Shown one piece after another: positions 26,274 to 35,280 of a stretch of DNA of 64,000 bases. The DNA is from Spirosoma profusum. Lineage in GTDB: Bacteria; Bacteroidota; Bacteroidia; Cytophagales; Spirosomataceae. The notes under the pieces were generated by a model that was given only the letters and a program-made list of their open reading frames with translations, did not search any database and was not told the DNA's origin. The position numbers and the translations under genes are program-made. Position 1 is the first letter of the stretch; each line of letters opens with the position of its first letter. The stretch lies in the NCBI RefSeq assembly GCF_014699005.1, contig NZ_JACWZY010000013.1, positions 1 to 64,000 on the forward strand, given 5' to 3'.

Positions 26274-27395
26274 ATGCTACGTATCTCATTACTCTTCAGT
26301 ATCCTGTCGATTACGCTCCTGCTGAGCATGGCGTTTAAGCCCGGCCCCAAAACCAAACCGGTTGTTATCGCTTATGTAGGCGGGTTTCGAGGGCTGATAA
26401 ACACCGATTTGATTGCCGTGGAGAAGCTGACACATATTAACTACGCCTTCGTCGATGTCAGGAAGAACCGCGCCTGGTTGCACAATCTCGCCACCGACAC
26501 GACCAATCTGAAAAATCTGTATAACCTCAAGGTTCGGAACCCTGATCTGAAAATTCTGATTTCTATTGGAGGATGGGCGTGGAGTGAGAATTTTTCCGAT
26601 GCGGTACTGAGCGATACCGCACGAGTAGCTTTTGCAGCTTCGGCGGTCGATATTGTCCGGCAATACCAGCTCGACGGCGTTGATATCGACTGGGAATATC
26701 CGGGCATGAAGGGCGAGGACAATGTATTCAGGCCCGAAGACCGCGAAAACTTTACACTACTGTTCAAATCCCTGCGCGAGCAACTCAACAGCCTCAAACA
26801 GCAAACCGGCAAAAATTACTACGTAACAACTGCTCTGCCCGGATTCAGCGGCATTTTCACCCATACCGACATGGGGCAGGCGCAGCAGTATCTCGACTAC
26901 ATCAACGTTATGTCGTACGATCATTTTACGGGCGGACCTCTGGCGGGGCATCATACGAACCTGTACGCAACAGATAAAGTCGAAAATGAACAATCGGGTG
27001 ATAATGCCGTAAAACTTTACAAACAAGCGGGCGTACCAGCCGAAAAACTAGTGCTGGGAATCGCGTTCTACGGCAGGGCATGGCAACTGCAAAGCGACGA
27101 CCCGGAACTGCACCCGCGCAAGATCGTGAAAGTAGAACGGGCTGGTGGTTACACGTTTATCAAAGACAGTCTGCTCACCAATCCCGTCTACAAACGTCAC
27201 TGGGACCGAAACGCTCGCGCACCTTATCTGTACAATGCTAGTCTGAAGCGCTTTGTTTCTTACGATGACGAGCAGTCGGTGAAAGAAAAGTGTCGCTACG
27301 TGCGAAGGAAAGATATGGCGGGTGTCATGTTCTGGGAGTATTTCAACGATCCCAATATGTATCTGCTCAATGCGATAAACCGGGAGTTGCGGTAG
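26274..27395 (+). CDS. Secreted GH18 family chitinase
   Basis: Endo-type hydrolase of chitin or related beta-1,4-GlcNAc polymers, 373 residues. A signal peptide covers about 1-20. The catalytic motif is LDGVDIDWEYPG with D137, D139 and the acid E141 (DxxDxDxE-type). Further family blocks are SIGGW (about 99-103), NVMSYDHFTGG and the C-terminal MFWEYFNDP containing the conserved Trp. No binding module or sorting domain is attached. Single gene followed by a hairpin. Confidence 0.93.
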   Translation: MLRISLLFSILSITLLLSMAFKPGPKTKPVVIAYVGGFRGLINTDLIAVEKLTHINYAFVDVRKNRAWLHNLATDTTNLKNLYNLKVRNPDLKILISIGGWAWSENFSDAVLSDTARVAFAASAVDIVRQYQLDGVDIDWEYPGMKGEDNVFRPEDRENFTLLFKSLREQLNSLKQQTGKNYYVTTALPGFSGIFTHTDMGQAQQYLDYINVMSYDHFTGGPLAGHHTNLYATDKVENEQSGDNAVKLYKQAGVPAEKLVLGIAFYGRAWQLQSDDPELHPRKIVKVERAGGYTFIKDSLLTNPVYKRHWDRNARAPYLYNASLKRFVSYDDEQSVKEKCRYVRRKDMAGVMFWEYFNDPNMYLLNAINRELR

Positions 27396-27449
27396 TATAC
27401 GACGTACCGTTACTACGTAGCGAAGAGGCAAATATTACAGGAAAACAAA

Positions 27450-27490
27450 TATCCCCGGATACGTAATGCAAGGCATTCCATCCGGGGATA
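27450..27490. terminator. Bidirectional terminator between chitinase and META lipoprotein
   Basis: 11-bp perfect arms 27450-27460 and 27480-27490 (TATCCCCGGAT and its complement) between convergent genes, with flanking A/T-rich sequence. Confidence 0.75.
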
Positions 27491-27509
27491 ATTAGTTATC
27501 AAACGTTCG

Positions 27510-28016
27510 CTATTTGCGTGTAAAATACATAACCTCAGTTGGGTTATCTTTCGAGCCGACGTATAGCGTCAACTGATTCGTACCGGTAAGCTCAAAAAAT
27601 TTGGCTTTAGGTAAGCGGTCCAGATATTTACTTTCGGCATTCATATCTGCTTCAGAACCACCCATCAAGGTCGAAATAATATCGTCGGTCGATACAATCA
27701 GACCTTTCTGTTCGTCCACTTCAAATTTGCCACCGTAGTGATTAATGAAACTGCGGCCACCTATCTGCATTTCATCTCCGGCCAGATTTTGAAAGCTTAA
27801 CGTAGCACGGTTTTGTAGAGACGGGGTTAGCGGATCGTTTTTGTAATTGGTTAACATCCAATCGCCTGCCAGCGAGCTCATACTTGCCCGCATGGCCTGT
27901 ATAGTCGGCGCTGGCGCAGTTTGATCGGGTTGAACATTCGACTGATTACAAGCGAACTGACTTAAACCGAGGGCAGCAGTGAGCAGTAGCTGCCCGGTCA
28001 TTTTTACCATATTCAT
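27510..28016 (-). CDS. META-domain lipoprotein (HslJ-like)
   Basis: A 168-residue lipoprotein; the signal ends LSQFAC at about residue 23. The mature part (from SSLAGDWMLTNYKNDPL, about 50, to the end) shows the META/HslJ pattern: a leading W, a central NHYGGKFEVD strand pair, a helix with KYLDRLPKAKFFEL and a final TLYVG strand. HslJ-like proteins are linked to novobiocin or heat response in other bacteria; the role here is unknown. Confidence 0.75.
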   Translation of the reverse strand: MNMVKMTGQLLLTAALGLSQFACNQSNVQPDQTAPAPTIQAMRASMSSLAGDWMLTNYKNDPLTPSLQNRATLSFQNLAGDEMQIGGRSFINHYGGKFEVDEQKGLIVSTDDIISTLMGGSEADMNAESKYLDRLPKAKFFELTGTNQLTLYVGSKDNPTEVMYFTRK

Positions 28017-28147
28017 AGTTTTTTCTGTTTAGTGAATTACTATGTCGACAGGTTAATGACCTCACTTAGCTGGAAACGGTTGGAACGTAGCGGCAAAAAA
28101 AATGGACTTTCTGAAAGATAACTTGAATTAATCTCTCAGGTCCGATT

Positions 28148-28168
28148 CGTTCCTCAGCATGACAAAAA
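28148..28168. repeat. Lone half of the palindromic dispersed repeat (copy 3, decayed)
   Basis: The right-arm sequence CCTCAGCATGACAAAAA is present, but I see no matching left arm within 100 bp apart from a short CTCAGG. It lies between the META and DUF1080 genes. Confidence 0.5.
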
Positions 28169-28181
28169 GAAAGCAGGCCCT

Positions 28182-28973
28182 TTAAAAATCGGTATTTGCT
28201 TCCTTGATATCCTGCTTTTGAATCCAGATGTTGCGATAGAGTACGTCGTGGCCTTCGGCTTGCAGTTTCAGGCCGCCTGGTGTATCCGTGATGCCTTTGC
28301 CGCCGTCGTTACCTCCATCAATGCCTGAATTGGGACCACCCCAAACCTGGCTGATTTTGTGGTTTTTATGGACCTTCTTGCCATTGAAATACATCGTTAC
28401 CATCGCCGGTTCGGTACGTTTGCCATCTTTGAAGCGGGCCGCCCGGAATAAAATATCGTAGGCATTCCATTTGCCAACGCCGTTATAGGCGTAGTAGGGC
28501 GAAGGAGTTTCGTTGATAATCGCTGCCAGACCGTGCGACGTAGTATCGCCGTCCAATACCTGAATTTCGTAGCGATTTTGTAAGTAAACGCCACTGTTTC
28601 CACCTGGTTTGCTGATATAAAATTCGATGTGCAGTCGGAAATCGCGGAATGTTTCTTTCGTCACAATGTCGGCAGAACCGTACTTACCGCCCGCAGCCGC
28701 AGGGTCGTTTGTATTCACAACCGTACCGGGGCCAGCGGGGTCTTTTTCAATCTGCCATTTGATCGGTAACGTAGCCGCCAGCCGGGGACCTTGCCAGTAC
28801 GTCCATTTTTCGTCGAGCATTTTTCGTGAGCCGTCGAACAACACTTCGGCACCTTTCGCAGGTTTGGTACCTACCCCCACTTGGGCGATGGTCTGGGTAA
28901 ACGTAGCAACACCCAGCGCAACGGGCAAAAAAGCGCGGAACAGATTACCAGTTTTAGGCATATAAGACATCAT
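28182..28973 (-). CDS. Secreted DUF1080 protein (3-keto-disaccharide hydrolase fold)
   Basis: A 263-residue protein with a signal peptide (about 1-31). The DUF1080 jelly-roll domain fills the rest: EVLFDGSRK at the start, the strands RDFRLHIEFYISKPGGNSGVYL (about 115-136), YEIQVLDG, and the final block GLKLQAEGHDVLYRNIWI. Some members hydrolyse 3-keto-glycosides; others are uncharacterised. It is divergent from a Tat-exported mannonate dehydratase (150 bp between starts), which suggests joint control in periplasmic sugar breakdown. Confidence 0.9.
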   Translation of the reverse strand: MMSYMPKTGNLFRAFLPVALGVATFTQTIAQVGVGTKPAKGAEVLFDGSRKMLDEKWTYWQGPRLAATLPIKWQIEKDPAGPGTVVNTNDPAAAGGKYGSADIVTKETFRDFRLHIEFYISKPGGNSGVYLQNRYEIQVLDGDTTSHGLAAIINETPSPYYAYNGVGKWNAYDILFRAARFKDGKRTEPAMVTMYFNGKKVHKNHKISQVWGGPNSGIDGGNDGGKGITDTPGGLKLQAEGHDVLYRNIWIQKQDIKEANTDF

Positions 28974-29123
28974 GGAACAACGTTTGAACGATTTAACAAA
29001 GTATGCCCCAATAAGCCAATGAGTCGCTTCATTTACCTATGAAGGTTGCTACGTGTAGCAGTAAATCACTACGTTAATCGGGTTTTAGCCAAGTAACGAG
29101 ACGTAGCAATAAACCCGTTTGTC

Positions 29124-30221
29124 ATGAAAAACTCCCGCCGAAAATTCATTAGACAGAGTGCTGTAGCCGCCACTTTACCGTTCGCTAACGTAGCGGCTAC
29201 TACGTCTGGCGAGTTGTTAAGCCGCGCGAAAGACGCTGACCTTCACATGTGTCTGGCGTATTTTTTCGGCTTCGAAACCCAGAAAATGAAGCTTTCGACG
29301 CAGATGAACGTATTGGGCGCGGTGGCTCCGGCTAGTGCGGGATTGGCGGGTTTGCCGGACGGAAAATCCTGGCAGTACGACGTATTGAAAGCTCTGAAAG
29401 ATCGCTTTGCCGGAGAAGGGCTGACGCTACGTGTCATTGAAAGCCCAACGCCCCTCGATAAGGCGAAACTGGGTCTCGATGGGAAAGACGAAGAAATTGA
29501 GCATTTCATTACGTTCATGAAAAACCTGTCGAAGGTGGGCGTCGATACGGTTTGTTACAACTGGATGCCGGTTATCAACTGGTCGCGGACGAAAATGGAC
29601 AAGCCATCGCGGGGTGGGGCACTGGTCAGTTCGTTCAATTACGAAGAATCTAAAAATCAGCCTGTAACTCAGTTTGGCGAGTTTTCGGCCGAAACGATGT
29701 GGAAAAATCTGGAATACTTCCTGAAAGCCGTTGTACCCGAAGCCGAAAAAGCAGGCATCAAACTGGCCCTGCATCCCGACGATCCTCCCATCGATAAACT
29801 TCGGGGCATTTCACGAATCATGACCTCTGCCGATGCTTTTAAGAAAATGCTGGCGCTCTATCCAAGCCCAAACAATGGCATTACGATGTGTCAGGGTAGT
29901 TTCGCGACGATGGGGGAGGACATTCCGACAGTGGTGAAATACTTCGGCGAACAGGACAAAATCTTCTTTGTTCACTTCCGCGACATTCGGGGCAATAAGT
30001 TGAATTTTGAAGAAACGTTCTACGACGACGGCCAAAACGATATGTACAAAGCCATGCAGGCTTACTACGATATCGGCTTCAAAGGGGCCATTCGCCCCGA
30101 CCACGTACCGACGATGGCGGGCGACAGCAACGAACATCAGGGCTATAGTTTGCTCGGAAGCCTGCACGCGGTTGGCTATATGCAGGGGCTCATGGAAGCG
30201 ATTCGAAAACAGCGCGGCTAA
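29124..30221 (+). CDS. uxuA: Mannonate dehydratase carrying a Tat signal
   Basis: Catalyses D-mannonate to 2-keto-3-deoxygluconate in glucuronate breakdown. It has 365 residues in the UxuA TIM-barrel family; characteristic blocks are LALHPDDPP (about 213-221), MCQGSFATMG, FVHFRDIRGNKLNFEETF and RPDHVPT, which hold the metal-binding His/Cys/Asp residues. The N-terminus NSRRKFIRQSAVAATLPFA is a clear Tat signal, unusual because UxuA normally works in the cytoplasm. It may be a paralogue acting on another acid sugar in the periplasm. Confidence 0.85.
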   Translation: MKNSRRKFIRQSAVAATLPFANVAATTSGELLSRAKDADLHMCLAYFFGFETQKMKLSTQMNVLGAVAPASAGLAGLPDGKSWQYDVLKALKDRFAGEGLTLRVIESPTPLDKAKLGLDGKDEEIEHFITFMKNLSKVGVDTVCYNWMPVINWSRTKMDKPSRGGALVSSFNYEESKNQPVTQFGEFSAETMWKNLEYFLKAVVPEAEKAGIKLALHPDDPPIDKLRGISRIMTSADAFKKMLALYPSPNNGITMCQGSFATMGEDIPTVVKYFGEQDKIFFVHFRDIRGNKLNFEETFYDDGQNDMYKAMQAYYDIGFKGAIRPDHVPTMAGDSNEHQGYSLLGSLHAVGYMQGLMEAIRKQRG

Positions 30222-30228
30222 CGTAGCG

Positions 30229-31605
30229 TCATAGCTTATTTACCCGTACGCCCACTTTCGTCTCGACCCGAATCATGACCTGAATCTCATCGGGACGTAT
30301 CGCTACGTTCTCGGGTACAAATTTGAAGGACTGAAGCCCTAAGTCGGTTTTTTCACCCGGCTTACCTTTTTCAAACGCTTTACTAATCTTCTGCGGAAGT
30401 TGCTCAATCTCATTACCCAAAGAGATAGTTACCAACTCGCCCAGTATCTTACGCAGACCTGCGTGCCAGAGCGCACCCGTATCTTTAGACAGTAAACTTC
30501 CGGTTTCGGCGTCAAAATCAAGATTGTTGATACGTAACGTATTGCTGGCTGTGTCGAACATCGGGCGTCCTTTCAGATACACAAGGCCATTTAAAAGTCC
30601 ATCAACTTCGGCTTTGATAATCAGCGCGTGTTGCCCTCCGTAAACCGTAGCTCCTTTCAACGTAACGGTGCCCAACGCCATTTTTTTTGGTTCTCGCTTG
30701 ATGTTAAGCGCCAGCATCCGGTTAATATCGACATACGGAATCGCACTCAATACGTGTAATTCCGATGTTGAATCAACTTTTTCCCGTTTCTGCAATTGGG
30801 GCAATGGCGTTTCCAGATGCGACGGCGTTTGGGGCTTCACTTCGGTTTTGGTGTTGAAGGCAATACGTAAATGTGTAGTTAACGACTTGGCGTTTCCTGT
30901 TACATTACTAGCTGCCACACTAACGGGTTTCGGCAGGAGCCACAGCCCAAACTCCTTGTTGATGAGTAATGGTTTCTGCAAATCGCGCCAAATTGGCCGG
31001 ACCATCCGGTCGAGCCGTAAATCTTTGTAAAGCGCTGAATCAATGGCGGTTTCAATGGATGACTGGAAATTTTCAAGAATTTTCTGCGCCATGTTTGTCA
31101 GCGAAATATCCTTCCCCAGCAGCCGAATATCAGGTTCTTTTATCCAGCGATATTCCGCGAATTTTGTCCGGCTGGCGAGTCGCCAATTTGGCGTCACCGA
31201 AATTGGCGATTTAAAACTGACGTGTAAGGCGCTGAATTGCTTTTTAGGGGGCGTAGTATCCTTGCTGAACGGTTTCGTCAGCCACATTTGCAGGGGAGCC
31301 GACAAGCTTATCTGGTTGTCAGCGTATCGCACCTGCACCGGCCCTGTGCGTTTTACCCGAAATGAGATAACTCCTTTGTTCTCGCCGTTTTTAGAGCCTT
31401 TCCCAACCAGAACCGGGTCGAGTTCGCGATTGATTTTATCCTGCAATTCTTTCAACTGAAACGTAATAGAGCCAGCTACGTAAGAAACTCGCTCCTGAAT
31501 TGGCGGGTCGAATCCGATGGCTTCGGGAGCGCGGGGTTCCTTTTTCTGACATTGGAGCAATAGCAATGACAGACCAGTTAAAACAGGTAATATCAATCGT
31601 TTCAT
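30229..31605 (-). CDS. DUF4403 family lipoprotein
   Basis: A 458-residue protein; the lipoprotein signal ends LLLLQC at residue 19. The body alternates beta strands with amphipathic stretches and matches my recollection of DUF4403 (VSYVAGSITFQLKELQDKIN near the start; AIDSALYKDLRLDRMVRPIWRDLQKPL in the middle). Family members are predicted lipid-binding or BPI-like outer-membrane-associated proteins. Convergent with uxuA, 7 bp between ends. Function unproved. Confidence 0.75.
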   Translation of the reverse strand: MKRLILPVLTGLSLLLLQCQKKEPRAPEAIGFDPPIQERVSYVAGSITFQLKELQDKINRELDPVLVGKGSKNGENKGVISFRVKRTGPVQVRYADNQISLSAPLQMWLTKPFSKDTTPPKKQFSALHVSFKSPISVTPNWRLASRTKFAEYRWIKEPDIRLLGKDISLTNMAQKILENFQSSIETAIDSALYKDLRLDRMVRPIWRDLQKPLLINKEFGLWLLPKPVSVAASNVTGNAKSLTTHLRIAFNTKTEVKPQTPSHLETPLPQLQKREKVDSTSELHVLSAIPYVDINRMLALNIKREPKKMALGTVTLKGATVYGGQHALIIKAEVDGLLNGLVYLKGRPMFDTASNTLRINNLDFDAETGSLLSKDTGALWHAGLRKILGELVTISLGNEIEQLPQKISKAFEKGKPGEKTDLGLQSFKFVPENVAIRPDEIQVMIRVETKVGVRVNKL

Positions 31606-31687
31606 GAATCAGGCGTGTCGCAATGAATGGTTATAAGCCCTAACTCTGGTTCCGCTACGTATGTTTTACCAATTGGCAAACAGCCTT

Positions 31688-31737
31688 ATAAACGTATCGC
31701 CCCGCAACCAGCGTTGGCTACGGGGCGATACGTTTAT
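31688..31737. terminator. Terminator hairpin (17-bp perfect arms)
   Basis: Arms 31688-31704 and 31721-31737 are exact complements with a smaller inner stem. It lies between the start of the DUF4403 gene and the end of the leftward SnoaL-like gene, so it most likely ends the latter. Each arm carries an AACGTAT word, so the two arms hold paired motif sites. Confidence 0.8.
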
Positions 31738-31746
31738 GGTAGAAGG

Positions 31747-32211
31747 TTACTGTTTTATCTGCACAGGCAAGTCTTCCAGTTGGGCGTAGCTGAGTTTCCA
31801 GGCATTATCGGTTCCTTTTTTCCAGAGCAGAATAAAGTTGCCTTCGCCATATCCGCGTGTTTGCTGACCTGTTTCGGGAAGTACATCGACTGAGAACGTA
31901 CCGGCCTCGTATGCCGTCTGATTGTCCGTAGCTGAACTTACTACGTTCGTTTTCAAGTCGTTGAGGCTGGGTAACGTAGCACGCACCCATTTTTCGGCTA
32001 CCTCCGATTTACCTCTGAAGTGCGTTTCGCCCTGGAGGAAGTGAACGTCTTCGGCCAGAAATGAAATAATCTGGTCGGAGTTTTTACTGTTCCAGGCACC
32101 AATAAACTGTTGATTCAATGCTTGAATATTAACAGCTTCTTCCTGTTTCACGCAGCCTGTAAACAGAGCCGCCGACAGCAGGGTATATAGAATTAGTTTC
32201 GTGGTTTTCAT
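31747..32211 (-). CDS. SnoaL/NTF2-like (DUF4440-type) lipoprotein
   Basis: A 154-residue lipoprotein counted from the ATG at 32211, which starts a lipoprotein signal ending ALFTGC; the open frame runs 22 residues further without signal character. The mature part has the cone-shaped NTF2 fold pattern: ALNQQFIGAWNSKNSDQIISFLAEDVHF, then strands ending GEGNFILLWKKG and AWKLSYAQLEDLP. Such domains bind or act on small ligands; role unknown. Confidence 0.8.
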   Translation of the reverse strand: MKTTKLILYTLLSAALFTGCVKQEEAVNIQALNQQFIGAWNSKNSDQIISFLAEDVHFLQGETHFRGKSEVAEKWVRATLPSLNDLKTNVVSSATDNQTAYEAGTFSVDVLPETGQQTRGYGEGNFILLWKKGTDNAWKLSYAQLEDLPVQIKQ

Positions 32212-32282
32212 GACAAAAGTTGGACAGTGGTTGAATTGAGTAACGCGACTCCGACAGCCAGAGTCTGTCGGGGTCAAACGTA

Positions 32283-32885
32283 TTACCAGCTTTTACGTCT
32301 ATATTCCGACGTTGGATAAGCGGTGTTTTGATCGCCATACGTAGGGTTCGGCAGGAAAGGCGCATCTAAAGCTAACGTATTAGCCGCCAGCATCGCGGGT
32401 ACAGGCGACGTAGCAGTTGCTGGAGAAGGAGTTGGTTGTACGGCAGCTACGGTACGTACCGGCGTATTGGCTTTAGCATGAAGGGCGCGTTCGCGTTCAA
32501 CGGCGGCTGCAACAGCCCGATCACGTTCGGCGGCAGCGGCTTCGCGTTCCTGTTCACGGCGAGCGATGGCTGCTTCCCGTTCCCGTTCGGCAGCGGCTTC
32601 CCGTGCCCGTTCGGCGGCTGCTACACGAGCAGCTTCTTTGTTCTTATTGTCTTTATGTTTGCCGATGGCATATCCGGCAGCTCCGCCTACGACACCGCCA
32701 ATCACGCCACCGACTACCCGATTTCGTTTGTTGATAATGGCACCTGCTGCACCACCAGCTACGCCCCCGATAACAGCCCCTTTGGTCTGTGGTTTCCAGC
32801 CACGTTGCGCCTGAACTTCGGTTGAAAAGCCAACTACGAGGCCCGTCAACACCAGAAGTGCGGTAAAAGAATGGAACGTTTTCAT
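32283..32885 (-). CDS. Glycine-zipper protein with long Ala/Arg/Glu helix
   Basis: A 200-residue protein with a signal peptide (about 1-26). A glycine-zipper segment (about 36-75, with repeated GGVxGGAAG pattern) is typical of outer-membrane-inserting YMGG/Rick-17kDa-like proteins. Then comes a very charged stretch (about 80-145) of AAAERE/RERE repeats, which is helical and may form a coiled coil. The C-terminus is Pro/Thr/Tyr-rich. Likely envelope-structural; no enzyme motif. Confidence 0.75.
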   Translation of the reverse strand: MKTFHSFTALLVLTGLVVGFSTEVQAQRGWKPQTKGAVIGGVAGGAAGAIINKRNRVVGGVIGGVVGGAAGYAIGKHKDNKNKEAARVAAAERAREAAAEREREAAIARREQEREAAAAERDRAVAAAVERERALHAKANTPVRTVAAVQPTPSPATATSPVPAMLAANTLALDAPFLPNPTYGDQNTAYPTSEYRRKSW

Positions 32886-33324
32886 CGTCTTTTTTCAGTT
32901 AGGTTAAAACTTGCATTAACGATAATAAGACAAGGTTTGGCTAGAAAGGTTTAGTTGAAGAGTGCTTGGGAAGGCTTGGCTACTACTAGAAATTGGGCAT
33001 GTTAACTCTTGAATTGACACGTATCACCCCCCTGTACTAACAACATAATAAGCGCATTCAATCAACCGGTTTAACGGTTAAGCGCGAGTAAAAACCGTTA
33101 AACTGGTTCTCCTACTTTTTACTTTTTTCTCTTTACCCATGACTAAAGCAGTGGGCTAAAATTTTTTTCAAACCATCGTTGCGAAATCACTTTAAACCTC
33201 GCACGATGGTTACGAGTAACAGCTAATAGGGTAAAGCTCGACGCACTACGTAGCATCAGCCGTTTGCCCAATCGGTTGTTTTCGGTTATATTTCTGCATC
33301 CATGATTGATACGTTACATTCCTG
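32886..33324. other. 439-bp intergenic region with two hairpins
   Basis: Between divergent genes. A hairpin at 33064-33108 has 16-bp arms with one mismatch (AACCGGTTTAACGGTT type), and a second at 33171-33211 has 9-bp arms (AACCATCGT). No open frame or RNA gene is convincing; the hairpins may be operator or REP-like sites. Confidence 0.5.
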
Positions 33325-34353
33325 ATGCCTTCACGCCGTTCGTTTCTACAGGCCGCCAGCCTCTCACCTTTTGTATCGCTGTCTGCCAGCCAGAATCCCC
33401 CGCCTGTCATAAAGCCCGACCGGCTCAAGCAGGGCGATACCATTGGTTTATTTTGTCCGGCTGCACCGGCTTTCAATCGCGAAACCGTACTGATTGCGCA
33501 GGAGTCGTTGCTGGCGCTGGGTTTTCAAACGAAACTGGGTCCGCACATTTACGACCGCTACGGTTATCTGGCCGGACGAGATGCCGACCGCGTGGCCGAC
33601 ATGCACGCGTTTTTCGATGACAAAAGCGTCAAAGCGGTCATGGCCATTCACGGAGGGTGGGGGTGCGCTCGTCTGCTGCCGCTGCTCGATTATTCGTTGA
33701 TTCAGCGCAATCCAAAATTGCTGATTGGCTATAGCGACATCACAGCGTTACTGCTGGCTATTTACGCCAAAACAGGGCTGGTAACCGTGCATGGACCCGT
33801 CGGCTCTGCTACGTTCAACGCCTTTACTGTCGACTGGTTTAAGCGGACGCTGATGGAGGGGGAGCAGGTCACAATGCGAAATCCGGTTAATAAAGGCGAT
33901 AATCTTACGCAGACCCAGGATCGTATCACAACCATCAAATCGGGCTTGGCTCGCGGGCGATTGGTAGGCGGAAACTTAACTGTACTGAGCCATCTAATCG
34001 GTTCGTCCTATCTGCCCGACTGGAAAAATACGATTCTGTTTGTGGAAGATACGCACGAAGAAGTGTACCGAATGGACCGAATGCTGACGCACCTCAAGCT
34101 GGCGGGAATTCTGGAACAGATAGGCGGTTTTGTATTCGGGAAATGCACCGATTGCGAACCCACCGGAGGAGGATATGGCTCGCTGACCATGGAAGATATC
34201 ATAACGGAGCACATCGTTCCGCTAGGCAAGCCCGCTTTTTCGGGAGCCATGATTGGTCACATCAAGGATAAATTTACAATTCCATTAGGTATCGATACCG
34301 AAATCGATGCTACGTCGGGTACCATCCGACTGCTGGAATCAGCCGTTGGATGA
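33325..34353 (+). CDS. LD-carboxypeptidase, peptidase family S66, with Tat-like signal
   Basis: Trims the terminal D-alanine from murein tetrapeptides in recycling. It has 342 residues. The Ser-Glu-His set is visible: nucleophile S137 in GYSDIT, E241 in FVEDTHEE and H312 in GHIKDKF. The N-terminus PSRRSFLQAASLSPF resembles a Tat signal, so export is possible, although LdcA is usually cytoplasmic. Stands alone on the plus strand, divergent from the glycine-zipper gene. Confidence 0.88.
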   Translation: MPSRRSFLQAASLSPFVSLSASQNPPPVIKPDRLKQGDTIGLFCPAAPAFNRETVLIAQESLLALGFQTKLGPHIYDRYGYLAGRDADRVADMHAFFDDKSVKAVMAIHGGWGCARLLPLLDYSLIQRNPKLLIGYSDITALLLAIYAKTGLVTVHGPVGSATFNAFTVDWFKRTLMEGEQVTMRNPVNKGDNLTQTQDRITTIKSGLARGRLVGGNLTVLSHLIGSSYLPDWKNTILFVEDTHEEVYRMDRMLTHLKLAGILEQIGGFVFGKCTDCEPTGGGYGSLTMEDIITEHIVPLGKPAFSGAMIGHIKDKFTIPLGIDTEIDATSGTIRLLESAVG

Positions 34354-34457
34354 TGCGTAATGAAAAATGATTGATGGATAATGAATAGTGGGTTAGCTGA
34401 TGTCTATCGATTACCTCGTCGTACATTTTTCATTATCCATTACAAATCGAATGATTT

Positions 34458-34700
34458 ATGAATGAAGATCAACAAATGGGCAATCCTCAGTTGCTGAAGG
34501 AGTTGCTACGTTATCAGATGCCGTTTGGGAAACACAAGGGGCAGTTAATTCGGTATTTGCCGGTATCGTATCTGGAGTGGTTTGTGCAAAAAGGATTTCC
34601 GGCGGGCAAGCTCGGAATGCTGCTCCAGACTATGTACGAAATCCGGCTGAATGGACTGGAATATTTGCTGGATGAGTTACAACGTATCGAAAAGCGATAA
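34458..34700 (+). CDS. DUF3820 family small protein
   Basis: An 80-residue cytoplasmic protein. The block MPFGKHKGQLIRYLPVSYLEWF (from about residue 16) is the core of DUF3820, a short domain related to exonuclease-like or nucleic-acid-associated proteins in other bacteria. No partner gene. The region just upstream (34360-34450) has an imperfect repeat of GTAATGAAAAATG and ATTATCCATTAC words. Confidence 0.8.
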   Translation: MNEDQQMGNPQLLKELLRYQMPFGKHKGQLIRYLPVSYLEWFVQKGFPAGKLGMLLQTMYEIRLNGLEYLLDELQRIEKR

Positions 34701-34726
34701 TGCTACGTAGTGAAAATTTTACACGA

Positions 34727-35137
34727 TTATTTTTCGCTCTTGAATGCTACCGCTTCAATTTCAACTAAATAATCAGGATTGGCTAAACCGGCAACGATAA
34801 TTCCGGTAATAATCGGCGGATTACTTAACTTTTTCAGAAAGCTTTGGGCACCTTCAAACCCCTTTCGAACATCCTGACCTTGTACAATATAAATAGTCAA
34901 TTTAAATAGATCGTCTAACGTAGCACCGCAGGCAGTTAAAGCAGTTTCAATGTTGTTTAAAACATGCTCTGTTTGTAAAGCTATATCGCCTTTCCCAATG
35001 ATTTCCAGGTCTTTTGTGATAGCATTTTGACCGCCAATATAAATTGTACTTCCATTTCCTTTTGTAATGACAGCCTGAGAGAATGCAGGATTTTTTAGTA
35101 GCTCATCCGGATTTAGAAATTCTAAGTTTGCGTTCAT
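34727..35137 (-). CDS. RidA/YjgF family protein lacking the catalytic arginine
   Basis: A 136-residue trimeric-type protein counted from the ATG at 35137; the frame goes on to 35170. Family blocks are TIYIGGQNA, QTEHVLNNIETALTACGATLDDLFKLTIYI and LVEIEAVAF. In enamine/imine deaminases of this family an Arg lies eight residues before the conserved Leu of the penultimate strand; here that place is Ile (PPIITGIIVAGL). So it probably does not deaminate 2-aminoacrylate and may only bind a ligand. Confidence 0.85.
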   Translation of the reverse strand: MNANLEFLNPDELLKNPAFSQAVITKGNGSTIYIGGQNAITKDLEIIGKGDIALQTEHVLNNIETALTACGATLDDLFKLTIYIVQGQDVRKGFEGAQSFLKKLSNPPIITGIIVAGLANPDYLVEIEAVAFKSEK

Positions 35138-35209
35138 AGCCTGATTGATTAATACGTAATTGAGTAACAATCAATTGGATAATCTTGTTGAAGATTGGTT
35201 AATGTAACG

Positions 35210-35271
35210 TAATAAAAATGGGTGCTACGTATTGTTTTCATCAGCAAACAATACGTAGCACCCATTTTTAT
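35210..35271. terminator. Hairpin with 27-bp perfect arms
   Basis: Arms 35210-35236 and 35245-35271 are exact complements with an 8-nt loop, and each arm includes GTGCTACGTATTG. It lies 10 bp from the stop of the leftward DinB gene (35281), so it ends that transcript; it begins about 70 bp upstream of the RidA start. Confidence 0.85.
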
Positions 35272-35280
35272 TGGGCATTC

